A stretch of DNA of 5,121 nt from Planctomycetaceae bacterium (lineage in GTDB: Bacteria > Planctomycetota > Planctomycetia > Planctomycetales > Planctomycetaceae), in NCBI GenBank assembly GCA_016765335.1, contig JAESQE010000149.1, forward strand, positions 1,973-7,093, in the 5' to 3' direction. Each line of letters starts with the position of its first letter. The stretch's first letter is position 1. Positions 1 through 5,121 of this stretch are shown piece after piece. The position numbers and the translations under genes are program-made. The notes beneath the pieces are model-generated. The model was not told the DNA's origin and did not search any database. It saw only the letters and a list, made by a program, of their open reading frames with translations.

Positions 1-2
1 GC

Positions 3-1187
3 TTGGCTGAAGCGAATGATCAAAAAATCACCGCTGCCAAAGGCATGACTGGTTCCATCATGGATTATGTTCCCGCAAACTTTGCGTTGGATCCAAAAAA
101 ACAAGGGGACTACTTCCCGAAAACAATCGGTCCTTACGATTACTGGGCCATCGAATATGGTTACAAACCGATTTCAGGGAACGAAGCGACAGAGCTGGCA
201 AAAATCGCATCTCGTTCGGCTGAGAAAGATTTGACCTACGCAACCGATGAGGATCTGAGAACAAATCCTGATCCACGGATTAATCTGTTCGACTTGGGTG
301 ATCCTCTCGATTACGCAGCTCAGCGTATTCAGTTGATGAAGCAATCGATCAAAGGGCTGACCGACCGTGTTGTCGAAAAGGGAGATGGTTATCAGCGTGC
401 CCGAAGCTCGTTTAATATGTTGATGGGTGAAGTTTCTCAAGCAACTTCCCTGACATCAATGTATATCGGCGGAGAATACACATCTCGCGATCACAAAGGC
501 GACCCTAACGCACGGCCTGCAATGCAGCCCATTCCCCTGGAAAAGCAACAACAGGCTTTGAAAATTCTGAATGATGAAATCTTTTCAGATAAAGCGTTCC
601 AATTCCCACCGGAATTGTTGCGAAATTTGGCTCCTGAACATTACAGAGACAGCCATTCGAGCAACACAACTTATCACTTTCCAATTTACGAAAAAGTATT
701 GAGTATTCAGCGGATGGCACTGTCTATCCTGCTCGATCCTGACACCCTACACCGGGTTCTTAATATAGAGCTTCTGGCCGTGAAGGATCAGAAAGTGCTG
801 ACCATGCCCATGATTTTCGATTCCCTTTCGAATTCGATTTGGTCGGAAGTTCCTGGCAATGTTGATAAAGCGACGAAGATCGAAATATCAACCATTCGCA
901 GAAACTTGCAAAGAGCCTATATCCAAAATCTCTCTGCGATTGTGCTTGGGCCTCAGGGAGGAAGTTTAAGTTTGTCGCAACTGATGAGCGGATCGGGTAG
1001 TGGATCAGCACCAGCTGATGCTCGCAGCCTGGCGAGAATGCATTTGAGTCAACTGTCAGCTCGCCTGGAAACAACCTTGAATGCGAAAACCGTTACGATG
1101 GACGCTTACACAAAGGCTCATTTGCAGGAAATCAACCAGCAAATTGGGAAAGTCCTTAACGCAAGCCTGACCAGTGGGCGCCCGTAA
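3..1187 (+). CDS. Zinc-dependent metalloprotease (DUF5117/DUF4953 type), C-terminal part, 5' end outside window
   Basis: This is the C-terminal 394 residues of a larger protein. The frame is open to the left edge, so the TTG at position 3 is an internal Leu codon and not a start, and no ribosome binding site is visible. Residues 14-25 (GMTGSIMDYVPA) match the metzincin Met-turn region, and GPYDYWAIEYGYKP (43-56) and GDPLDYAAQRIQLMK (99-113) are typical of the DUF4953 family. The catalytic HExxHxxGxxH motif of this family lies just upstream of the Met-turn and so falls outside the window. Family members are usually secreted or periplasmic proteins of about 800-1000 residues with an N-terminal signal peptide; that is family knowledge and not visible here. 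The C-terminal tail has a short Ser/Gly linker (about 329-335, SGSGSGS) followed by a helical segment (341-386). Substrate is unknown. The gene ends in TAA 38 nt before a strong terminator. The family call is fairly sure; the exact role is not. Confidence 0.85.
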   Translation: MAEANDQKITAAKGMTGSIMDYVPANFALDPKKQGDYFPKTIGPYDYWAIEYGYKPISGNEATELAKIASRSAEKDLTYATDEDLRTNPDPRINLFDLGDPLDYAAQRIQLMKQSIKGLTDRVVEKGDGYQRARSSFNMLMGEVSQATSLTSMYIGGEYTSRDHKGDPNARPAMQPIPLEKQQQALKILNDEIFSDKAFQFPPELLRNLAPEHYRDSHSSNTTYHFPIYEKVLSIQRMALSILLDPDTLHRVLNIELLAVKDQKVLTMPMIFDSLSNSIWSEVPGNVDKATKIEISTIRRNLQRAYIQNLSAIVLGPQGGSLSLSQLMSGSGSGSAPADARSLARMHLSQLSARLETTLNAKTVTMDAYTKAHLQEINQQIGKVLNASLTSGRP

Positions 1188-1225
1188 GTAGTGCTAGCTT
1201 TTAGCTACTAAGCTCACTTTTAATC

Positions 1226-1263
1226 AAAACGGCGACCGGTTTCAGTATCGGTCGCCGTTTTTT
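1226..1263 (+). terminator. Rho-independent terminator of the metalloprotease gene
   Basis: A perfect 13-bp stem (1226-1238 AAAACGGCGACCG paired with 1249-1261) closes a 10-nt loop (1239-1248). The 3' arm ends in six consecutive T (1258-1263). It sits 38 nt after the TAA stop of the protease gene and separates that transcript from purF. The A-run at the 5' side could give weak termination in the other direction, but no minus-strand gene is present to use it. Confidence 0.93.
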
Positions 1264-1264
1264 G

Positions 1265-1292
1265 TTCCCGCTCGTTTGGTTTCCCGCTCGTT
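1265..1292. repeat. Two 12-bp direct repeats after the terminator
   Basis: The sequence TTCCCGCTCGTT occurs at 1265-1276 and again at 1281-1292, separated by 4 nt (period 16). Both copies are exact. They lie directly after the terminator T-run and about 30 nt before the proposed purF -35 box. This could be a local duplication or tandem binding half-sites on one face of the helix; nothing in the sequence decides between these. Confidence 0.6.
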
Positions 1293-1321
1293 CGTGGCTA
1301 TGATGAGGGTGTGTGACTGAA

Positions 1322-1350
1322 TTACCGAGTACTTTTCTAGATGTTATAGT
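1322..1350 (+). promoter_or_regulatory. Probable sigma70-type promoter of purF (extended -10)
   Basis: TATAGT at 1345-1350 is preceded by TG at 1342-1343 with one intervening base, which is an extended -10. A weak -35 (TTACCG, 1322-1327) lies 17 nt upstream. Transcription would start near 1357, giving a leader of about 68 nt before the purF ATG. The position, between a strong terminator and purF, supports it. No purine-repressor palindrome or purine riboswitch aptamer is evident in the leader. Confidence 0.5.
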
Positions 1351-1424
1351 GCTTTCAGTACATGCGATGCTGATTGATTTTTCTTGCTACCCGATTTCTA
1401 AAGAATACGTCGGAACCAATATCG

Positions 1425-3017
1425 ATGGCGGAATTGCACCACGAATGCGGCATTGCCGCTATTTATCATCTAATAGGTGATGAGATCTCTCCTTTGGCTC
1501 CCAAGGGGGACCCGAATCGTGTCGCCAGCCTGATGCCCAGGTTGCTGCTCGATATACAGAATCGGGGTCAACTAGCAGCTGGGATGACCAGTTTCGATCC
1601 ACATCGAAAACAATTGATCAAAACGCACAAAGATGTGGGCGGTGTCAACGAAGTCTTCAAACTGGGACGCCGGGAAAAAGCAGAAAGCCTCATTGAAGAA
1701 TACAATGGTCTGGCAGCGATCGGGCATGTCCGATATGCAACCTGTGGCACAGACGACCGCAGCTACGCACAACCGTTTGAACGCTCTCATGTTCAGAAAT
1801 CGAAATGGTTCAGTTTCGGATTCAATGGTCAATTAGCAAACTACCAGAAGTTGCGTGACCAGATCGAAGTCCAGGATGATTTCCATTTGGCCCGGGAAAC
1901 CGATACCGAAATTATTATGCATCTGCTTTCGCAGGATTTTTCAATTCACGGGCGAGGCGATCTTGTTGGCACAATGTCTCGTTTGGCGCGTCAGCTCGAT
2001 GGAGCTTACAACTTGAATTACCTGAATGCTCGGGGGGACATGTTTATTGCCCGCGATCCTCTCGGCGTTCGTCCTTTGTGCTATGCAGTGGAAGGCCCGC
2101 TGTTCGCAGCTGCCAGTGAATCTGTTGCGTTGTGGAATTTAGGATTTGATGCTGAAAGTATTGTTACGCTTCAACCGGGTGAAATGGTTCTCATTCAGCA
2201 CGGAAAAGTGGAGAAACATCGGTTTGCAGAAAGTCCTCGCAAAGCTCATTGCTTTTTCGAATGGATCTACTTTGCTAACGCAGCCAGCACGCTTGATGAA
2301 CGCAGTGTTTATCTTTCCCGTACCAATCTGGGTGTGCATTTGGCGAATCAGGAAGACCTGACCATCGATGATAACACCATCGTTGTACCCGTACCCGATA
2401 CCGCCAAGCCGGCTGCTTCAGCCATGGCCTACGAACTGAACGTTCCTTGCCTCGAAGGACTAATGCGAAATCGTTACGTCGGCAGAACGTTTATTGAATC
2501 TAAAAATCGTGCAGACAAAGTTCGTACCAAATTTACGCCTTTGCCCGAAGTCCTTGAAGGTCGCAAGGTGATTCTGGTTGAAGATTCCATCGTGCGTTCT
2601 ACGACAATGCGGGGCTTGATTACTCAGATTAAAACACGAGGTGGCGCCAAGGAAGTTCATGTCCGCGTGGCTTGCCCGCCGATTGTCGCTCCCTGTTTTT
2701 ATGGGATCGATATGTCAAATATCAGCGAATTGTTCGCCCCCAACTTTATGGATGGGCACGACCTGACCCCCGAAATCGAACAGAAAATGGCTGATACACT
2801 CGGAGCCGATTCTTTAAAGTATCTGCCAATCGACACCCTGGCTCAAAGCATTGGCATCGACGACGCGGATTTGTGTAGAGCCTGCGTTAATTCTGAATAT
2901 CCAACCAAAGCCGGTAAAGAACTGTACCAGCTTGCTTTGGAATACAACAAAGACCCGGAAGCAACACAAAGCGAACGCACCTACGACATCCCCTCAGTCA
3001 TGTCGACCCGCTCGTAA
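1425..3017 (+). CDS. purF: Amidophosphoribosyltransferase (glutamine PRPP amidotransferase)
   Basis: Catalyses the first step of de novo purine synthesis: PRPP plus glutamine gives 5-phosphoribosylamine, glutamate and pyrophosphate, in the cytoplasm. The ATG at 1425 gives 530 residues. It is preferred over the in-frame TTG at 1374 because it leaves a short propeptide (MAELHHE) before the N-terminal nucleophile Cys8, like the processed Bacillus PurF, and has GGAA 9 nt upstream. Class II amidotransferase domain (8 to about 245): NRGQ 46-49, GHVRYATCG 100-108 with Arg103, FNGQ 133-136 (oxyanion Asn-Gly), ETDTE 158-162, RDPLGVRP 210-217. PRTase domain: [10 protein letters not shown] 348-357 (flexible loop) and the PRPP-binding segment [13 protein letters not shown] 382-394. 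Cys276, Cys424, Cys484 and Cys487 fit the four ligands of the [4Fe-4S] cluster of Bacillus-type enzymes. Oddities: the segment between Cys8 and RGQ is about 12 residues longer than in E. coli, the usual HNGN is FNGQ, and DSIVRGTT reads DSIVRSTT. No other pur gene is adjacent. Confidence 0.95.
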   Translation: MAELHHECGIAAIYHLIGDEISPLAPKGDPNRVASLMPRLLLDIQNRGQLAAGMTSFDPHRKQLIKTHKDVGGVNEVFKLGRREKAESLIEEYNGLAAIGHVRYATCGTDDRSYAQPFERSHVQKSKWFSFGFNGQLANYQKLRDQIEVQDDFHLARETDTEIIMHLLSQDFSIHGRGDLVGTMSRLARQLDGAYNLNYLNARGDMFIARDPLGVRPLCYAVEGPLFAAASESVALWNLGFDAESIVTLQPGEMVLIQHGKVEKHRFAESPRKAHCFFEWIYFANAASTLDERSVYLSRTNLGVHLANQEDLTIDDNTIVVPVPDTAKPAASAMAYELNVPCLEGLMRNRYVGRTFIESKNRADKVRTKFTPLPEVLEGRKVILVEDSIVRSTTMRGLITQIKTRGGAKEVHVRVACPPIVAPCFYGIDMSNISELFAPNFMDGHDLTPEIEQKMADTLGADSLKYLPIDTLAQSIGIDDADLCRACVNSEYPTKAGKELYQLALEYNKDPEATQSERTYDIPSVMSTRS

Positions 3018-3119
3018 TACGATGAAGCAAATTCATTGCTGCTGGGTGATTGCGATTTGATTTCGCTGGTTGTGAATTTGCCGCTCAATTCTTTTTCACT
3101 TGCGAATGTATCTTCATTC

Positions 3120-3554
3120 ATGGACACAATTAAATCTGCACAGTCATTTCTGGATCAACAGCTTCAAATTGCGATCTGGTACACTGAGTATGAAGGACGC
3201 GAGGAAGCGATTCGGTATGTCAACAAAAACTTTTCCGAAACGTTTGGAATTCCCGTTGATCAAATACTTGAAAGAAAAAAGTATCATCTGGTCAACCCCT
3301 CAGAAACATCTGTAGATGTCATCGAGCAATACAAAAACGAAGATCTGCAAGCAATTGAGCACGGCTACTTCCTCAACCGCAGACTGCTTGAACCTGGGCT
3401 AGATATCGTTGTCGTGAAGTTACGATTCGATGAGGGCATGCTTGGTTGCTTTAGAATCATTGCTTCTGAAGCGACAAACCCAAGGCTGTCTTTGAAAAAT
3501 CTGGATGCCGAATTACTGGACATCGTACAGCAACTGCGACCGGATTTGTTTTGA
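3120..3554 (+). CDS. Small stand-alone PAS-like domain protein
   Basis: A 144-residue protein that consists of little more than one PAS-like fold. The segment RYVNKNFSETFGIPVDQIL (32-50) is the typical PAS core helix region, in which a Tyr-Val-Asn strand leads into a helix and then an xxGxxxxxxL turn. HLVNPSE (56-62) follows at the usual position, and strands around 106-115 (GMLGCFRII) would complete the sheet. No kinase, GGDEF, HTH or other output domain and no membrane segment are visible, so a soluble single-domain sensor or adaptor is inferred; ligand unknown. The frame remains open upstream to a TTG at 3036, but the residues before Met29 of that longer frame look non-coding and the purF stop is only 102 nt before the ATG. 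The start lacks a recognisable Shine-Dalgarno. No terminator is seen between purF and this gene, so read-through is possible. PAS assignment is by pattern and moderately sure. Confidence 0.7.
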   Translation: MDTIKSAQSFLDQQLQIAIWYTEYEGREEAIRYVNKNFSETFGIPVDQILERKKYHLVNPSETSVDVIEQYKNEDLQAIEHGYFLNRRLLEPGLDIVVVKLRFDEGMLGCFRIIASEATNPRLSLKNLDAELLDIVQQLRPDLF

Positions 3555-3589
3555 GCATTCCGGAAGGCATCCTGCGATGTGGAGTCGTG

Positions 3590-3892
3590 CTAGGCAACAT
3601 GGCTTGAGGTGGCGGTTGGCTCAGCCACAGGGCGTCGTTTCAGCTTGACTGTTTCGTAGCGACGGCCTCGTGCATCGTATAAATAAAGTGTGTTGACATC
3701 TGCTGCCCAGACTGCTCCCAATCGAATTTGGCGAGGTCCGTAGAGTGTGAACTCTAATCCACAAAACTTTTCAACACGTTGTAGAGTACGGGTTTCAAGC
3801 GGAAACTGCTCAGGGATCAGATTTTCTTTTTGGCACAGTACCTGATGAACGTACTGTTCCAGTTCGGCCCATGTTTCAGGATGATCTGACAT
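3590..3892 (-). CDS. Conserved-looking 100-residue protein of unknown function
   Basis: I do not recognise a named family. The protein starts MSDHPETWAELEQYV, an acidic helical N-terminus (about 1-20). A probable beta-rich core runs from 46 to 85 (LEFTLYGPRQIRLGAVWAAD, then NTLYLYDARGRRYETVKL). A basic stretch KLKRRP (83-88) and a low-complexity Pro/Thr/Ser tail close it. There are two cysteines (20 and 44), no signal peptide and no membrane segment, so a small soluble cytoplasmic protein is likely. The ATG at 3892 is the only good start: an in-frame stop lies 18 nt upstream. The start has no clear Shine-Dalgarno, only a GGG about 10 nt upstream in an AT-rich leader. The gene converges on the PAS gene with 35 nt between their stops and no obvious terminator there. 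The amino-acid composition and strand-like spacing look like a real gene. Confidence 0.7.
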   Translation of the reverse strand: MSDHPETWAELEQYVHQVLCQKENLIPEQFPLETRTLQRVEKFCGLEFTLYGPRQIRLGAVWAADVNTLYLYDARGRRYETVKLKRRPVAEPTATSSHVA

Positions 3893-3910
3893 ATATAATA
3901 AACCCGGTTG

Positions 3911-4069
3911 TCAATTCGAATTGTTTCTTCTAACAGCCAACGTTTCTGTTGGCTCGTGGTGCATAGAAAGTATCGTCTCTCCAACCCGGAATATTTCCCC
4001 AAGTTCACTTAGTACACTGCGACCGCTACAGGCGGAACATCCCGCAAACTGCCAGATGTACTGAAGCAC
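3911..4069 (-). CDS. Candidate 52-residue small ORF, unrecognised
   Basis: A GTG-initiated frame of 52 codons on the minus strand, ending in TGA 18 nt before the ATG of the 100-residue gene, so the two could form one transcript. The residues around 10-20 (GCSACSGRSVL) contain a CxxC pair, and LSELGEIFRVGETIL (20-34) reads like an amphipathic protein segment and not random translation. Against it: GTG start, only a distant AGGA about 14 nt upstream, and the frame remains open upstream through the tRNA terminator, showing that openness alone means little. No family is recognised. It may be a small cysteine protein, a decayed gene remnant, or chance. Confidence 0.25.
   Translation of the reverse strand: MLQYIWQFAGCSACSGRSVLSELGEIFRVGETILSMHHEPTETLAVRRNNSN
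3912..3954 (-). promoter_or_regulatory. Leader elements: 12-bp palindrome and hairpin upstream of the 100-residue gene
   Basis: CAATTCGAATTG (3912-3923) is a perfect 12-bp palindrome located 20-31 nt before the ATG at 3892. A hairpin with a 7-bp stem (3935-3941 with 3948-3954, AGCCAAC/GTTGGCT) and a 6-nt loop lies just upstream of it on the minus strand. Neither is followed by a T-run, so they are not terminators. They could be an operator or an mRNA leader structure affecting translation; this is inference from symmetry only. The hairpin would fall inside the candidate 52-codon ORF if that is real. Confidence 0.35.
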
Positions 4070-4102
4070 GTTCTGTTTACTAATCCTGCTGGATAAGCCT
4101 GC

Positions 4103-4140
4103 AAAAAAAGCGTAATTGGCCCCGAGGACCAATTACGCTT
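4103..4140 (-). terminator. Rho-independent terminator of the tRNA-Gln gene
   Basis: A perfect 12-bp stem (AAGCGTAATTGG on the minus strand, 4140-4129 paired with 4119-4108) closes a 9-nt loop (4120-4128). On the minus strand it runs into T residues (plus-strand A-run 4103-4109). It begins 28 nt after the 3' end of the tRNA. The plus-strand side lacks a T-run, so it works in the tRNA direction. Confidence 0.93.
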
Positions 4141-4168
4141 GTCTACCAATGCAGTTTTGCAGCTAAAA

Positions 4169-4239
4169 TTACCCGATAGGGATTTGAACCCCAACTGAAA
4201 GAATCAGAATCTTTAGTGCTACCATTACACCATCGGGCA
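4169..4239 (-). tRNA. tRNA-Gln (anticodon CUG)
   Basis: The minus strand folds into a full cloverleaf of 71 nt including the discriminator. The acceptor stem TGCCCGA pairs with TCGGGTA, with U1-A72 and one G-U at the second pair. The D-arm is GTGT/GCAC around AATGGTA. The anticodon arm AAAGA/TCTTT holds loop TTCTGAT, so the anticodon is CUG, reading CAG as Gln. The variable loop is CAGT. The T-arm TGGGG/CCCTA holds loop TTCAAAT. The discriminator is A. CCA is not encoded (TTTT follows), so it must be added by the CCA-adding enzyme. U1-A72 is usual for bacterial tRNA-Gln, and is known as a recognition feature of GatCAB in organisms that use the indirect route. A promoter-like sequence lies just upstream and a strong terminator just downstream, so it is a single-gene unit. 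Confidence 0.95.
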
Positions 4240-4252
4240 GTGCTGTGGAAAC

Positions 4253-4279
4253 TTTATAATCCTGACGCCCAGCTTTCAA
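4253..4279 (-). promoter_or_regulatory. Likely promoter of the tRNA-Gln gene
   Basis: On the minus strand TATAAA (4258-4253) is a good -10. TTGAAA (4279-4274) is a good -35 candidate, but the spacer is only 15 nt, shorter than the preferred 17; shifting the -35 by one (CTTGAA) gives 16. Transcription would begin about 6-8 nt before the tRNA 5' end at 4239. No GC-rich discriminator typical of stringent control is obvious. Confidence 0.5.
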
Positions 4280-4561
4280 GGGCGAAATCTCTAGAAAAAA
4301 GGAAGTTCGGATTAGAATTAGCCCCGGGGAGTCATTTTTTGAAATGATAACGACTCAAATTCCCCAAAGATGCCCGTTCAGGCACAGAAAGGCTTTCTTC
4401 GAATTATTATCAAAATTATAAATTTCTGATTTTTCTTCTTTCTAATAGAGCAACTGATTCATAAACGATTTATAATACCAAGCTCAATTAATACTTGCGT
4501 GAAGCGATCACTCGTGGCCTTGTACTGGCAAGAACTCAGGAAACATATAACGCGCAAACAA

Positions 4562-4583
4562 ATACGCGGATGCGTATAATACG
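4562..4583 (+). promoter_or_regulatory. Perfect -10 box inside overlapping inverted repeats
   Basis: TATAAT at 4575-4580 overlaps two small dyads: ATACGC-GGAT-GCGTAT (4562-4577) and CGTA-TAA-TACG (4573-4583). No good -35 lies 16-18 nt upstream (GCGCAA at 4552-4557 is poor), so activator dependence or no promoter activity are both possible. If used, transcription would start near 4587 and give a leader of about 256 nt to the gene at 4843. Confidence 0.35.
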
Positions 4584-4597
4584 ATTCGTTTGAGAGT

Positions 4598-4620
4598 CTT
4601 TTTCGTGAAAAAGAATTCTT
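4598..4620. repeat. Two abutting palindromes downstream of the -10 box
   Basis: CTTTTTC (4598-4604) and GAAAAAG (4607-4613) form a perfect 7-bp inverted repeat around GT. It overlaps the 10-bp palindrome AAGAATTCTT (4611-4620), so the two RNA foldings would be mutually exclusive. The first loop of 2 nt is too tight for a stable RNA hairpin as drawn, so a DNA binding site is at least as likely. Confidence 0.4.
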
Positions 4621-4829
4621 GGGATGTTCCTCTGGAATTCGATGTTTCGGGACAAGTCGAAATGCTCAACACGATTGCTCAAGGAAAAATGGAGTCAGCG
4701 GGCTTCACCAAGGCACCGCTTCAAGGCTCGGTCTCTACCCTTATTTCCGCTCGATGCATTCGCATCCTCTGGGTTACTGACCATTCTGCTACTAAAATTA
4801 ACTTATGTAATTCCCTTCATCTACTCATC

Positions 4830-4834
4830 AGGAG
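4830..4834 (+). promoter_or_regulatory. Shine-Dalgarno of the last gene
   Basis: AGGAG at 4830-4834 lies 8 nt before the ATG at 4843. It is the best ribosome binding site in the window and selects this ATG over the in-frame ATG two codons later at 4849. Confidence 0.85.
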
Positions 4835-4842
4835 ATAGTCCG

Positions 4843-5121
4843 ATGGCAATGTACGAAATTGAAACCAATGCACACATCATGATCAGTTGGGCCGAGACTG
4901 AAGATCAGGCTCGGTACACGGCAGAGGAAAATTATCCGGAAGAAGAAATACTCCGCATCAGCAAACGACCACGAGATTTGTGGGTGATCTCAAAACGACT
5001 GCTCGGCCTGGTCGGTGCTGCTGCCCCCTGTGATACCGCACGTGAGTGCCTCTCGCGCGCCAGCGGAGATAAAGTTCATGCCATCCGATTGTTTATGATA
5101 GACACAGGCGTCGATTTGCAT
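4843..5121 (+). CDS. Protein of unknown function, 3' end outside window
   Basis: Ninety-three codons are present without a stop before the right edge. The start follows a strong Shine-Dalgarno. The protein begins MAMYEIETNAHIMISWAE, a strand-like start; then an acidic helix rich in Glu (19-36, with ENYPEEEIL at 29-37) and a basic segment ISKRPRDLW (39-47). A hydrophobic stretch LLGLVGAAA (53-61) follows, too short to be a membrane span. Cys64 and Cys69 sit in PCDTARECLSRA. DKVHAIRLFMIDTG (76-89) resembles a buried strand followed by a turn. No signal peptide is visible, so it is probably soluble. I do not recognise the family. Composition and codon pattern look like a true gene. Its upstream leader is unusually long and structured if the -10 at 4575 is used. 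Confidence 0.8.
   Translation, partial: MAMYEIETNAHIMISWAETEDQARYTAEENYPEEEILRISKRPRDLWVISKRLLGLVGAAAPCDTARECLSRASGDKVHAIRLFMIDTGVDLH

Larger units (their letters stand above)
4280..4842. other. Intergenic region, about 560 nt, structured and partly AT-rich
   Basis: No convincing gene is seen. Position 4322-4329 is CCCCGGGG, followed by a nested hairpin in which TCATTT (4332-4337) pairs with AAATGA (4342-4347) and GAGTC pairs with GACTC (about 4352-4356). A second small hairpin, TGCC/GGCA, lies at 4371-4384. From 4396 to about 4490 the sequence is strongly AT-rich and contains a perfect TATAAT (4471-4476) without a recognisable -35. A second TATAAT lies at 4575-4580 (separate entry). A TTG-initiated frame of 82 codons (4590-4838) runs to the Shine-Dalgarno of the next gene but looks like random translation in its second half. 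The region may hold the long leader of the gene at 4843 or an unannotated small RNA. Confidence 0.4.

Noticed and set aside
58..1074. Several minus-strand open frames antisense to the metalloprotease
   Set aside because: They are shadows of the coding strand: no ribosome binding sites, no recognisable domains, and strong family matches on the plus strand.
1374..1424. TTG-initiated N-terminal extension of purF
   Set aside because: The extra 17 residues do not resemble PurF, and the ATG at 1425 with GGAA upstream leaves a propeptide of the expected size before the nucleophile Cys.
3025..3040. Small hairpin AGCAA/TTGCT after purF as a terminator
   Set aside because: The stem is 5 bp without GC strength and is not followed by a T-run.
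3036..3119. Upstream extension of the PAS-like gene from a TTG at 3036
   Set aside because: The 28 extra residues look like translated intergenic sequence and the PAS-like fold begins after the ATG at 3120.
3893..3914. TTGACA followed by an AT-rich TATTAT on the minus strand as a promoter for the 100-residue gene
   Set aside because: The spacing between TTGACA and any -10-like hexamer before the ATG is only about 8 nt; a correctly spaced -10 would fall at or inside the start codon.
4590..4838. An 82-codon plus-strand frame with a TTG start
   Set aside because: It has no Shine-Dalgarno, overlaps palindromes, ends inside the next gene's ribosome binding region and shows no protein-like pattern in its second half.
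1..5121. CRISPR array, insertion sequence, integrase site or phage genes
   Set aside because: No regularly spaced repeats, transposase, terminal inverted repeats or tRNA-end duplication were seen; the tRNA-Gln 3' end is followed by its own terminator and not by an integration product.

Overview
The window looks like chromosomal DNA of a bacterium from the Planctomycetota (Gimesia/Rubinisphaera-like in flavour). This is inferred from the kind of PurF, the C-terminus of a large DUF4953-type zinc metalloprotease, a tRNA gene that does not encode CCA, and several short unrecognised proteins. No phage, transposon, CRISPR or other clearly mobile component is visible. Genus-level assignment cannot be made from the sequence alone.

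Layout, left to right. Positions 3-1187 (+) hold the C-terminal part of a zinc-dependent metalloprotease that begins outside the window; the metzincin Met-turn is the first recognisable element. A strong intrinsic terminator (1226-1263) closes that gene. A short tandem repeat and a probable extended -10 promoter (1322-1350) follow. Next is purF (1425-3017, +), a 530-residue glutamine amidotransferase/PRTase with a cleavable propeptide and four Fe-S cysteines. After 102 nt without a visible terminator comes a 144-residue stand-alone PAS-like protein (3120-3554, +). It converges on a 100-residue protein of unknown function on the minus strand (3590-3892). Upstream of that gene is a leader with a 12-bp palindrome and a hairpin, and possibly a 52-codon cysteine-containing small ORF (3911-4069, -).

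A tRNA-Gln(CUG) gene lies on the minus strand (4169-4239) with its own promoter-like sequence and a textbook terminator (4103-4140). From 4280 to 4842 there is a long, partly AT-rich stretch without a convincing gene. It contains hairpin-forming segments, two perfect TATAAT boxes and a cluster of palindromes. The last gene (4843 to the right edge, +) has a good Shine-Dalgarno and is cut by the window end; its product is not recognised.

Functionally the genes do not form one pathway. PurF begins de novo purine synthesis but stands alone here, with its own promoter and without other pur genes. The PAS-like protein may be co-transcribed with it. The rest are independent housekeeping or hypothetical units. 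I see no clear novel defence or metabolic system; the points most worth checking are the atypical PurF residues, the orphan PAS protein, the candidate small ORF, and the structured 560-nt leader/intergenic region.
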